Below are positions 8,362 through 16,166 of a stretch of DNA of 19,644 nucleotides, one piece after another. The notes under the pieces were generated by a model that worked only from the letters and a program-made list of their open reading frames with translations, was not told the origin of the DNA and did not search any database. The DNA lies in the NCBI GenBank assembly GCA_001275005.1, contig JWZX01002712.1:1-19644 (forward strand), in the 5' to 3' direction. A program made the translations under genes and the position numbers. Positions within the stretch are counted from its first letter, which is position 1, and the number at the start of each line of letters is the position of its first letter. This DNA comes from Chrysochromulina tobinii. Lineage: Eukaryota > Haptophyta > Prymnesiales > Chrysochromulinaceae.

Positions 8362-10266
8362 TCACCACACGACCTCCTCAAAGCATGCACCGGCCTCGCG
8401 CGTGGAGCCACCGCGGCCGCTGTCCCATGTAGAGTCTTGAGACCCGCAGCGGTACTGCAGAAGCGGCACCTCATCGCGCGTCAGCTGGTAGTACGCCAAG
8501 AAGGCTGCGTGCTGCTGGCGCACGGTGCTGCTGGCGTGGCACGGGAAGGTGCACAGGAAGGCCTCCAGAGCCCAGGGCATGTGTTCCCGCCAATAGGAGG
8601 CACCGACAAGAACCTCATTGTACTGGGCCATGCCTTGCCATTGGCGGCGCCAGCTGCCATCGTACTGCGGGCGGAGGGCTGCCCCGAGGGTACTCCAAAC
8701 AAAGCCGTGCGAGAGGAGCCCTGAGCAAGCCCCGGGCCTTTGGGCTGATCCGAGCGTGCCTACGTCTGATGGGTACGCACACAGGATCTCTACGGATGGG
8801 TGGATGATGAAGCCGCCACCGTTCTTCGTCTCTTCATAGAGCCAAGGCACCTTGCGGCTAATGACGGAGGCACTCCACGCGTCGACGGAGCCGGGGGAGC
8901 AGTCGAGAGACGTCTCGCATAGCAGCCACGGGCGCGCCACGTCCTCGTTCCCGTCGTGCACGTGCACGAGCACGCCCGCCTCGCCCAGAATGTCACTCGG
9001 CACGCCGCGCTCGAAGCGCCATGCGATGCGCCGCAGGACTTCGCCTGGGGCAACCGTCTCTGGGACGTCGGAGTCGGCGTCGGAGTGTTGGGCCAACGGC
9101 CGATGCATGGCCGGCGGTGCAGGTGCAAAGACTTCCAGCTCACTCACTTGCCACCGCCGGGGTGGGCCGATTTGCACCACGGTGACGAATCTGTGCTGCG
9201 CTATCGCCAGGACTCCAGTTGTGATGTGACGGCACCCAACGAATGCAGGCGCGCCCGTATGCGACGGCTCCACGTGTGACGTATTGCATCGGTGCTTCTG
9301 GTCCCCCATGGAGTCACCAAGCCAGACCTCGAAAGGGGCAAAGAAGTCCCCGCTGTCCCAAGGCTTGTAGATGGTGATAGCTACGGAGTGGACTCCTCCT
9401 CCTCGCTCGGGGCTGTCCAACGGTAACTGTACATGAGCAGAGAGCCATGCCTGCTGACCCTGCGCCGCCGCCTCGCGCCCCTCGAGGAGGCAGAAGGTCA
9501 TCCGGCTACCATCGACGCAGTTGCCACTTCCGGAAGTCCACTCGCCGAACTTCCTGTCGACAGCTTGGCTCTCAGGCAGAGCTGCGGCGGATATGATGGG
9601 CATGGGCACGTGGTCCGAGCAGTGCATCCGGCAGCGGTGGTACGGAGGCGCGGGCATGGCTGGTGGCAGCACTGGCATCGAGGGGGGCAAGGTTGGGGGC
9701 AGCATGGGATGTGGAGGCGGTGGTGCCGGTGTAGGCGAGGGCGGGACTACTGGAGGTCGAGCTGGAGGACGAGATGGAGGAGGCGAGGAGTCTTGCGGCA
9801 ACAGCTGATGCCCGTTCGGCGGCTTCCATTGTGGGCGCCACACCGAACGCTTGGGCTGGTCCGACTTGGCTGCCCTGCCATCGTCCGTGAAGCCGTCCGC
9901 ATCGGCGTCCATATCCAGGCTTCCCATAGGTGAGGCAACCGGCATTTGCGGCGGGAAGTCCGGTGGCACGGCTTCGTGATGTCGAGTAATGTCAGCGTTG
10001 AGGTCTAGCATGAGTGCAAGCTGCAGCACCAATGCAGACGCGCAGACGAAGCAAAGAGCCGCTCCGGCCTTCATGAGCAATCTCGTGGCCGTGGAGTTGT
10101 TGGCCGATCCAACGACGTCGTCATCCTCGAGTGCAGAGGGTGCATCAGGTTTTGATGAGACTGCGCCTAGTTCATCTTGCTGCAGGCGCCTGTGGGTGCG
10201 CATCTCAACACTACGTGCAAACAGGACGTGCCCGCGCGCGTTCGCCCGCCGCTCGAATCGTTGCAT
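8362..10266 (-). CDS. Type II membrane protein with proline-rich stalk and discoidin-like domain
   Basis: One uninterrupted frame of 634 codons. Residues 1-62 are a basic then acidic cytoplasmic tail; 63-88 form one hydrophobic segment (GAALCFVCASALVLQLALML); 100-209 are a linker that becomes almost pure Pro with Ser/Ala at 160-209; about 210-383 is Cys-containing and ends in a beta-rich stretch resembling an F5/8 type C (discoidin, sugar-binding) fold, with SVAITIY, FEVWLGDS and WQVSELEVF strands. Residues 400-634 have no family I recognise but contain six or more cysteines and many tryptophans, fitting an extracellular or lumenal fold. An alternative start at Met22 is possible. The stalked type II layout is typical of Golgi glycan enzymes and of surface proteins; no catalytic motif is visible, so function is open. 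Confidence 0.75.
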   Translation of the reverse strand: MQRFERRANARGHVLFARSVEMRTHRRLQQDELGAVSSKPDAPSALEDDDVVGSANNSTATRLLMKAGAALCFVCASALVLQLALMLDLNADITRHHEAVPPDFPPQMPVASPMGSLDMDADADGFTDDGRAAKSDQPKRSVWRPQWKPPNGHQLLPQDSSPPPSRPPARPPVVPPSPTPAPPPPHPMLPPTLPPSMPVLPPAMPAPPYHRCRMHCSDHVPMPIISAAALPESQAVDRKFGEWTSGSGNCVDGSRMTFCLLEGREAAAQGQQAWLSAHVQLPLDSPERGGGVHSVAITIYKPWDSGDFFAPFEVWLGDSMGDQKHRCNTSHVEPSHTGAPAFVGCRHITTGVLAIAQHRFVTVVQIGPPRRWQVSELEVFAPAPPAMHRPLAQHSDADSDVPETVAPGEVLRRIAWRFERGVPSDILGEAGVLVHVHDGNEDVARPWLLCETSLDCSPGSVDAWSASVISRKVPWLYEETKNGGGFIIHPSVEILCAYPSDVGTLGSAQRPGACSGLLSHGFVWSTLGAALRPQYDGSWRRQWQGMAQYNEVLVGASYWREHMPWALEAFLCTFPCHASSTVRQQHAAFLAYYQLTRDEVPLLQYRCGSQDSTWDSGRGGSTREAGACFEEVVW

Positions 10267-10470
10267 GCAAATTTGAGCCAGTATTAAAAGTGTCCAAAGG
10301 TGTGAAAGCTAGGACCAATTGGCTAGCGCTAGGACCCGTTTGGTTTTAACAGTCCGCACACGCACACACGCTCAGAACGCTCTTGTCTTCGGCGGTTAGG
10401 GCAGAGCACACACACCAAAGGCTAAGCCTTGGTTTGGAGTCTAACTCAATATTCGATGCATCCCACCACC

Positions 10471-13025
10471 TCACCCACCACCTTTCATGCCTCCGCCGCC
10501 TCCGCCGCCTTTGAAGCCCCCGCCTTTGCCGACACCTCCGCCGCCACCTTTGCTGCTGCCACTCAAGAGCCCCGCCAGACGGATCTGCAACTGCTTGCGC
10601 CGATGGCCGCACGACCAGACGCTCGCATTGACGGCGAGCTCGAGGGCGTGAATACGATGCTTGAACGCTCGGAGCAGCTCCCCATACAAGGCCTCGTCAT
10701 TAGGCGAGCGCCTCCCGAGCTCGGCATCGGTCAGGCGCAGCTGCGGAATGCCCTGCGCGCCGCGGCGCTGCATCTCAAGGTCGAACTCGGGCGGAGATGG
10801 CAGCTCGCGCATCACGCGCAGTGGTCGGCCGCTCGTACCATCGCACGTGCAAAGGTCCCGTCGGAAGCGCCCCACCTGGTACAAGAAGAGGCAGACGGAC
10901 TCGAGGAAGTGCTCCGTGATGCCCACGAACTTGACCGTCTGCAAGAGGAAGCGCCGGGCGTCCGGGATGCCGTTCGCCGCGGTGAGGGAGCGCGAGGTGA
11001 CCTCGGTGCAGTGCGCGGCCGCAAACGCGGCGTGCGTGGCTGGATTCTGCACGTCTCCATATTTGGGCAGAAAGTAACGGTTGCAGTACTCAGCATGGAA
11101 GCCCAACGGCGAGCGGTGGCACAGCGACTGCTCGTACCTGATGAGGGAGGCCATCAGAGGTCATCAGAGGTCATCAGAGGTCATCAGAGGTCATCAGAGG
11201 TCATCAGAGGTCATCAGAGGTCATCAGAGGTCATCAGAGGTCAACAGAGGTCAACAGAGGTCATCAGAGGTCAACAGAGGTCATCAGAGGTCAACAGGGA
11301 GAGTCCAGACATGGTGGCACAGCGCTGCCCCAGACAAGGTGGCACAGCGCTGCACAGACAAGGTGGCATAGCGATGGCTCACTTCCAGTGCGAGCGGCAG
11401 CGGTCGAACGGGTGGCGTACGAACGTGATCAGCTGGGGCGTCGTGTTGGGCGTCGCGCCCCGCGCTCCATCGGGCGCCGCCTTGGGCGCCAGCTGAGAGT
11501 AGACGACCCCAAGCTCCGGCTCCTCCACAGAGACGAAGGTGCATCGCGGCGCAGGCTCCGTCCACCACTTGCCTAATTTGGCAACCTTGTCCTTCAGGGA
11601 GACGCCCTCGATCTGCGTGTGGTCGACCTTGACGAGACGGCCACCCGGCACGTCCAGCGCGCAGTCAACGACCCCCTCGAGCCCCGCCACGTACGAGAGG
11701 AAGGTGGTCCCGCTCGCCTTGTGAACGTGGCTGTGGAAGAGTTTCCCACTGAGGCTGATGGGTTCCAGTCGACGTTCCAAGACTGATCCCTGATCGAGCA
11801 CCGTCGGCGGAGCGGGCGCCGTGTGCGCTAACGAGTCCTCGAGCGTCTCGAGCGCGGGACGGCGAAGCGTCTGCAGCACCATCTGGGCAGCGTACGCGTG
11901 GGCAGCGTCGTCCGGATAATAGGGGTCCACCACCCTGCCGCACACCACGCCGCACAACTTGCCCGAGCGGATTCCGTCGGTTCGCGCCTCGGGCGACGAG
12001 CACAACTTGGTGCCTTTCGCCGGGCAGCTCGAGCACTGGTCGATGGGGATCGGCGGCGATGGCGAGATGTGGCCATAGCTCGCATCGACCACCTCAGCCC
12101 CGATGGTGCGTGCCATTTGTGACAGAGCATGATCGCCTCCCCGCCCTTTGCCATACCCTTCGTATCCGCCGGCGCCGGTCCCGCCACTCGCCGCACTCCG
12201 ATCGAGAAAGTACTGTGGGAACTGCCAGATCTTTTGGCAGCCGGCGATCGGGCACGCCGAGAACCAGATGAGTACGATACGCGGCGGGGCGCGGCCGGCC
12301 GCGGCGCTCGATGCGCGGATCAGACGCGCGAGCTCCGCGTAATCTCGTTCGGCCGTTGCGAGCGACTCGCGGCGCAGCCGGTTGGCGTGGCGCCACGACT
12401 GGCCGCCCTCGTTCCACATCTTGAGCACTTTGTCGTACGCGTGCAGCTGCTCCGCGCCGAAGTTGTGACTGCTGAAACTGCCAGACTCGGAATTGGGTGA
12501 CGAGCGGCCCGCCATCACGCAAATGAGCACAGCGCGCGCGTGGGCAAAGAGGTCTTCCGTGGCCCGCCAGTTGGCCGGGTCGGTGTAGATGTGCGGGCCT
12601 GCTGCACCCTTGCCGAGGTTGACCACGGGCATGCCGCCCTCAGCCTGCTCGAGCAGCGAAGCAAAGCTCGTGCGTGCTATGACGCCAAAGGCCTGAGCGG
12701 CGCCGAGCACCACGTCGAAGCGCCCCTTTTCCAGAGGTACGAGCCCAGGACCCTCGCGAGGCAACAGGAGCGTCGAGTGCGGCGACCGAATGTGCAGCTT
12801 GCAAACGCGCCGCGGCACAAAGCAGCGATCTGCGTGGTAAAGGTTCATGGTGCGCCCAAAGACCGTGCGATTGTTGCGCGCCTGCCGCTCGAGACGTGCC
12901 TCCCAGTTGTTCATCATCACAAAGGAGGGCGAGTCCGGCGCTGTCGAGCACTGCGCAAAGCGGCCAATCGCCCAGTCATTCCACGCCGGCGTGGCTGAGG
13001 CGAGCACTGTGGAGAGTACTAACAT
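10471..13025 (-). CDS. DUF6473/SGNH-like domain fused to a sulfotransferase domain
   Basis: Two exons, complement(join(10471..11137, 11383..13025)), 769 residues. The N-terminus MLVLSTVLASATPA is a weak signal peptide. Residues about 100-390 match DUF6473 as I know it: VVLGAAQAFG at 105-114, PVVNLGKGAAGP at 133-144, and a terminal DDAAH (372-376) resembling the Asp-x-x-His of SGNH hydrolases. From about 428 a sulfotransferase domain begins: HKASGTTF (435-442) is the PAPS 5'-phosphosulfate loop and FVRHPFDR (535-542) the 3'-phosphate site. Exon 2 continues this domain (WKYEQSLCHRSPLGFHAEYC) and ends in a Gly-rich tail. The start at 13025 is supported by an in-frame TGA about 24 nt upstream. 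The stop lies in GGGTGAGG, which could also be a donor site, so a further exon is not excluded. Substrate unknown. Confidence 0.8.
11151..11300 (-). repeat. Decamer tandem array, about 14-15 copies, unit CTGATGACCT in gene sense
   Basis: Read on the plus strand the unit is TCATCAGAGG, in perfect 10-nt register from 11151 to about 11297. Eight consecutive identical copies (11161-11240) are followed by copies alternating T and A at position four (TCAACAGAGG). It lies wholly inside the intron and abuts the acceptor side. Each unit contains CTGAT, which fits the yUnAy branch-point consensus. Confidence 0.95.
11313..11380 (-). repeat. Three 24-25 nt intronic repeats related to the start of exon 2
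   Basis: In gene sense each copy carries CGCTRTGCCACC (plus-strand positions 11362-11373, 11338-11349 and 11313-11324). The same 12-mer occurs in exon 2 at 11115-11126. The first copy begins right after the donor GT: GAGCCATCGCTATGCCACC in the intron matches GAGCAGTCGCTGTGCCACC in exon 2 at 16 of 19 positions. Confidence 0.85.
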
Positions 13026-13403
13026 CGTGCCCCGCGCTGACCTTTTTCACACGTCGAGTCAACAGAACTTTTCGCAATATTCACAGGGGTCCTTTCCCCC
13101 CTTTATTGAGGACGAATTTGATCTTCCCAATTTCGGAAAAGCTTTTCCTTATCAACTCTACATAACTCATGCCCTCATGCCTGTGAGACCGCGCCGCGCG
13201 CGCGAACCGGAACGTAACGTTACAAGGAAAACCCCTATCTGGCGTGCGTGTGTGCCGCTCATGCGCATGCGAGTACGGTATGTGTAGCCTACGAGAGTGT
13301 CGTGGCGTGTGTGTTTGAGATGCAGAGCCTGTACACGTAAGGGCGTCGCCCTCTTAGTCGCCCACGGGGCGCCATCAGCACGGATTGTATAGCCAGAAGT
13401 CCT
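13026..13403. other. Intergenic region upstream of the DUF6473-sulfotransferase gene
   Basis: No gene seen. It should contain the promoter of the DUF6473-sulfotransferase gene and the 3' end of the glycosyltransferase gene, both on the minus strand. Two perfect palindromes stand out: GGAAAAGCTTTTCC at 13135-13148 (about 110 bp before the start codon) and GTAACGTTAC at 13214-13223. The DNA around 13060-13170 is clearly more AT-rich than the genes. Whether these are binding sites is unknown. Confidence 0.45.
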
Positions 13404-14897
13404 TCACGTCGTCTGCACGATTTCATATGTGACTTGCGGAGGGCCGCGGGCGAGCGCCGCTGACCCAAAAGCTGACTCAAAGGCAGCAGCGGCGAGCGGG
13501 AGCGTGAGACGGCGCTGGCACGGCTTGCACGCTGGCTGTGCCCCGCGCGTCGAACCCTTTGGGCAGTCCGGTGGGGCCGCCGCGTATGCAATCGGGTGCC
13601 AGAAGAGGTTCGCCATGGCGGCCGGGAAGGCGCCCGTCCTATTATAGTCGCGTGCCACCTTGTGGTTCAGCACGAAATCGTCCTCGCGGTTCATCTGGTC
13701 GCATCTCTTGAGGATCTTTGGTGCCGACGCATTCATTGGGGCATACGAAATCGGCGCGCACAGTTTCGTACATGTCGGGTAGCCGGCGGCGGCCATGGGG
13801 TCGAAGCCGTCGGCACAATTCTTGTCGGTCGCATCGAGGAACCAGAGGCCGTCGCGCATCATGCGCGAGCGCTTCTGCTGCTTGACCCAATTCACGTGGA
13901 CCAGGTAGCTCGTGCGCTTGTCGACCTCCATCGGGTACGACCACCACATCTTACCGTTCGGAAACTCTCGCTCGGCAAAGCGCGCGAAGTATAAGGAGCG
14001 GTTCGGCAGCCTCCTGATGCGATTGACGGCGCCGTTGAGGGCGTGCTGTTCCTCAAAGCTGGGGGAGTTGATCATCATCTGCAGGTGCTGCAACCAGTCG
14101 TCAAAGAAGGCGAGCGAGTTGGCCGTCGGACGCGCGAAGTAGAAGCCGCCGTTCAAGCCGTACGCCTGCTCCGACTGGAAGGCCATGTCCACCATAGCGC
14201 CGCTCCGAAACTTGACGTCGGACTTGACTTTCGGCCGAGAGGAGAGCCGTCGGCCCAGGACCATATTAGGCAGGTGGTCATCGGCTGCTAGCGTGCGCCG
14301 CAATGCCTCTGCCGACTCGTTTGCGAGCAGAATCGGCGCCTTGCCTCCTTGATTCACGACGATGCCGTTCCGGATGATGGGCAGCGGATCGCGCAGCCAC
14401 ACAATGTCCAGGTCGCACTGCACGACGGTGTAACCCTCGCGAAGCAAGAACTGGACCCAGAGCGGACGCTGCATCACCATCCGATTGAATGCGACGCTGC
14501 GGTACGTGGCAACGCCCGTCTGCGAGGTCACGCCGCCGCCCTCGCCATAGGGGAAGACGCACTCCGACTGCTCGCCGCGCCCAGGAGATCCCATTAGCGC
14601 GGGACACGTGCGGTTATCCATGCCGATGACAATCCAGATGTTGACGCTCAGGCGGCGCATCGAGCAGATCAGGTTGCGCAAGAAGGACATGAAGCCGCTG
14701 TTGGAGAAGAGAGGGATGATGATGCCTCGGCCATGCCCAGCGCGCTCGCGCGCGGCATTACCGACGAGTTGCTTTGCTTGTGCGTCAAGCACAACGAAGC
14801 CCAGGCCCTTATCTGCGTCCGCCTCTCCCGCGCGGCCGCTTGCCTGGAAGGCCAGCGCGGCGATGAGAGGCAGCGTCGGACTGCCGCCGCCGCGCAT
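13404..14897 (-). CDS. Nucleotide-diphospho-sugar glycosyltransferase, PF03407/GT77-like
   Basis: A single exon of 497 residues from the first in-frame ATG (14897). MRGGGSPTLPLIAALAFQAS is a signal peptide or short anchor, so the enzyme should enter the secretory pathway. The family's DxD metal and sugar-nucleotide site is CDLDIVWLRDP (DLD at 162-164), after IIIPLFSNSGF. Downstream are LNGGFYFARPT, FFDDWLQ and EEQHALN blocks typical of the fold. The C-terminal third has paired cysteines (NCADGF, CTKLC, CDQMN, CPKG, CKPCQRR) that may form disulfides in the lumen. GT77 members transfer arabinose, xylose or galactose in plants and algae; donor and acceptor cannot be read from sequence. It is divergent from the MOZART2 gene, 261 bp away. 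Confidence 0.85.
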   Translation of the reverse strand: MRGGGSPTLPLIAALAFQASGRAGEADADKGLGFVVLDAQAKQLVGNAARERAGHGRGIIIPLFSNSGFMSFLRNLICSMRRLSVNIWIVIGMDNRTCPALMGSPGRGEQSECVFPYGEGGGVTSQTGVATYRSVAFNRMVMQRPLWVQFLLREGYTVVQCDLDIVWLRDPLPIIRNGIVVNQGGKAPILLANESAEALRRTLAADDHLPNMVLGRRLSSRPKVKSDVKFRSGAMVDMAFQSEQAYGLNGGFYFARPTANSLAFFDDWLQHLQMMINSPSFEEQHALNGAVNRIRRLPNRSLYFARFAEREFPNGKMWWSYPMEVDKRTSYLVHVNWVKQQKRSRMMRDGLWFLDATDKNCADGFDPMAAAGYPTCTKLCAPISYAPMNASAPKILKRCDQMNREDDFVLNHKVARDYNRTGAFPAAMANLFWHPIAYAAAPPDCPKGSTRGAQPACKPCQRRLTLPLAAAAFESAFGSAALARGPPQVTYEIVQTT

Positions 14898-15158
14898 GCT
14901 TCCGCTCTCAGAGTTCCCTAATCCAGACCCACAGGTCCCGGACAGGCGGGCGGGGGGGAGGAGCACGTCTCGCACGTCGCGGCGCGTCCTGGAAAGGGTG
15001 CTCGAATTTGTTCTTGGCGAAAAGCCGCGTGAAAGCCCCCTCTCCAGTCACCGCCATCGTACCGTGTTCCCCCGCGCGTGAAGAGATTTATTCACGCGGT
15101 CATTTCACAGCGGGTTCTTTCCGAGGCCGCGCTTTCACCGAACGTCTCGCCGCCGACG

Positions 15159-15362
15159 ATGGAGGGCGGCGGCAGCGTTGAAGCCGAAGCGCAGCTGTAC
15201 GAGTTGGCGCGTACGGCCGGCCTCGAAATTTCGCCGGACATGTTCGCCGTCGTCCTCGATTTGCTGCGCCTCGACGTCTTGCCGCAGGGCATCATTGCGC
15301 TCCTTCGTGCGCTGAAAGATTTACGTTTGCGTGCACCGGTGGCGGTAGCTGAGGTGAGGTGA
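15159..15362 (+). CDS. MZT2: Mitotic-spindle organizing protein 2 (MOZART2) homologue
   Basis: A 67-residue protein from the ATG at 15159; an in-frame ATG-less extension back to 15078 could add 27 residues only if a start there is used (that codon is AAG-preceded ATG-like context with less conserved sequence). The core AEAQLYELARTAGLEISPDMF is followed by AVVLDLLRLDVLPQGIIAL, matching the MOZART2 family pattern of ELYELA, an Ile/Pro-Asp helix cap and an LLxLxVxP helix. MOZART2 is a small subunit of the gamma-tubulin ring complex acting at spindle poles. The protein is much shorter than the animal one because it lacks the long C-terminal tail. The stop follows GAGGTGAGG, which resembles a splice donor, so a further exon is possible, but only 38 nt remain before the converging ADAT2 stop. 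Confidence 0.8.
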   Translation: MEGGGSVEAEAQLYELARTAGLEISPDMFAVVLDLLRLDVLPQGIIALLRALKDLRLRAPVAVAEVR

Positions 15363-15400
15363 GATTCAGTGAATCCAAAAACTATACACGTAAGCACAGC

Positions 15401-15991
15401 TCAGGATGGCCGTTTCTGGGCTCCCATGGCGACCAGCTCCTCGCCCAACTCGATCTGCTTCCTAGTGCGCTTTTGTGGGTTTGGCGCTCCCTGGTTTTCG
15501 TGAGCGTAGAAGCGCCTAAGGAGCGCAACGGCCTCCTGCTCGCGCACGCCGCCATGCGTTGGTAGTTCCCTCAGGCCCGGGATCGCGTCGGCATGAATAT
15601 TGACGACCGTTCCGCAACCGCCAAACTTGTCATTGCGTGCACCGAATACGACTCGGCGCACTCCGAGCTGCCGCAGCGCACTCGCGCACATGACGCACGG
15701 CTCGATGGTGACGTAGAGCGTGCATTCGGCCACCTCAGCTGCCGTCCCGCCCGCTAGCAATATCCGGTCCAAGGCGACGAGCTCTGCGTGCCGAGTGCCA
15801 TTGCACGAGGCCACGGTGTCGTTGTGCCCGGAGCCGAGCACGCCGCGCTGCGGATGCCAGTACGCGCAGCCGACCGGTACCTCGCCACATGCGAGCGCCG
15901 CCTCCGCCTCGCGTAGGGCGTGGCTCATGAGCTCGCTGTGGTCGTCTTCGACGCTATGAGCGCTCGTGTTCGGCATGTTGGTGATCGGCAT
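15401..15991 (-). CDS. ADAT2: tRNA-specific adenosine-34 deaminase catalytic subunit (ADAT2/Tad2)
   Basis: Converts adenosine 34 to inosine in tRNA anticodons, as a heterodimer with ADAT3. The 196-residue protein from the ATG at 15991 has the cytidine/deoxycytidylate deaminase zinc site: H68-A-E70 (zinc ligand and proton shuttle) and P98-C99-V-M-C102 (two zinc cysteines). EVPVGCAYW, TLYVTIEPC, VVFGARNDKFGGCGTV and RRFYAHENQGAP follow the eukaryotic ADAT2 pattern rather than bacterial TadA, including the basic KRTRK tail. It is uninterrupted. Met6 is an alternative start. The gene is divergent from CPSF2 with 175 bp between the start codons and ends 38 nt from the converging MOZART2 stop. Confidence 0.93.
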   Translation of the reverse strand: MPITNMPNTSAHSVEDDHSELMSHALREAEAALACGEVPVGCAYWHPQRGVLGSGHNDTVASCNGTRHAELVALDRILLAGGTAAEVAECTLYVTIEPCVMCASALRQLGVRRVVFGARNDKFGGCGTVVNIHADAIPGLRELPTHGGVREQEAVALLRRFYAHENQGAPNPQKRTRKQIELGEELVAMGAQKRPS

Positions 15992-16020
15992 GCGCACTGG
16001 GTCTGGGACCGCTGATGTGA

Positions 16021-16075
16021 ACACAGTGTGAAATCGGTTTGATGAGGTCTGGAGTAGTCGGAAAGGACACTGTGT
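16021..16075. repeat. Inverted repeat between ADAT2 and CPSF2
   Basis: ACACAGTGT at 16021-16029 and ACACTGTGT at 16067-16075 are exact reverse complements with 37 nt between them. They lie in the short shared 5' region of the two divergent genes, so a role in a bidirectional promoter is conceivable. Nine-base arms can occur by chance. Confidence 0.45.
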
Positions 16076-16166
16076 GCCAGTGCAGGGAAGTTCAGTACCC
16101 GCTTACTCGCCGCATCATCCCACGAGGTGTGGCGCTAACATTACCCGCGAGCAGCGAGCGCGCAAC

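Larger units (their letters stand above)
11138..11382 (-). other. Intron of the DUF6473-sulfotransferase gene (245 nt)
   Basis: On the minus strand the donor is AA^GTGAGCC (G at 11382) and the acceptor CCTCATCAG^GTACGAG (last intron base 11138). Splicing joins CAC TGG AA with G TAC GAG CAG and gives HWKYEQSLCH; without it a TGA follows HWK at once. The intron is almost entirely repetitive: three copies of a 24-25 nt unit related to the start of exon 2, then about 14 decamers. No ordinary polypyrimidine tract is visible before the acceptor. Confidence 0.85.

Noticed and set aside
10267-10470. TATA-like CTTTTAATAC and a CCAATTGG palindrome upstream of the membrane-protein gene
   Set aside because: The TATA-like element is only about 20 nt from the ATG and both motifs are short; nothing else supports a promoter call.
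11151-11300. CRISPR array or other spacer-type repeat
   Set aside because: The 10-nt units are directly adjacent, with no spacers, and they lie inside a spliced intron of a eukaryotic gene.
10429-11496. Plus-strand frame of 355 codons with a repeated RSSEVIRGHQ peptide
   Set aside because: It is antisense to the DUF6473-sulfotransferase gene, and the peptide repeat is only the translation of the intronic decamer array. No family features are visible.
15362-15376. GATTCA-G-TGAATC inverted repeat between the converging MOZART2 and ADAT2 genes as a terminator
   Set aside because: The arms are only six bases, and hairpin terminators are not expected in nuclear protein-coding genes.
16074-16166. 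Extension of CPSF2 upstream to 16074
   Set aside because: The frame is open there but begins with GTG, not ATG, and the added residues do not resemble the family's N-terminus.
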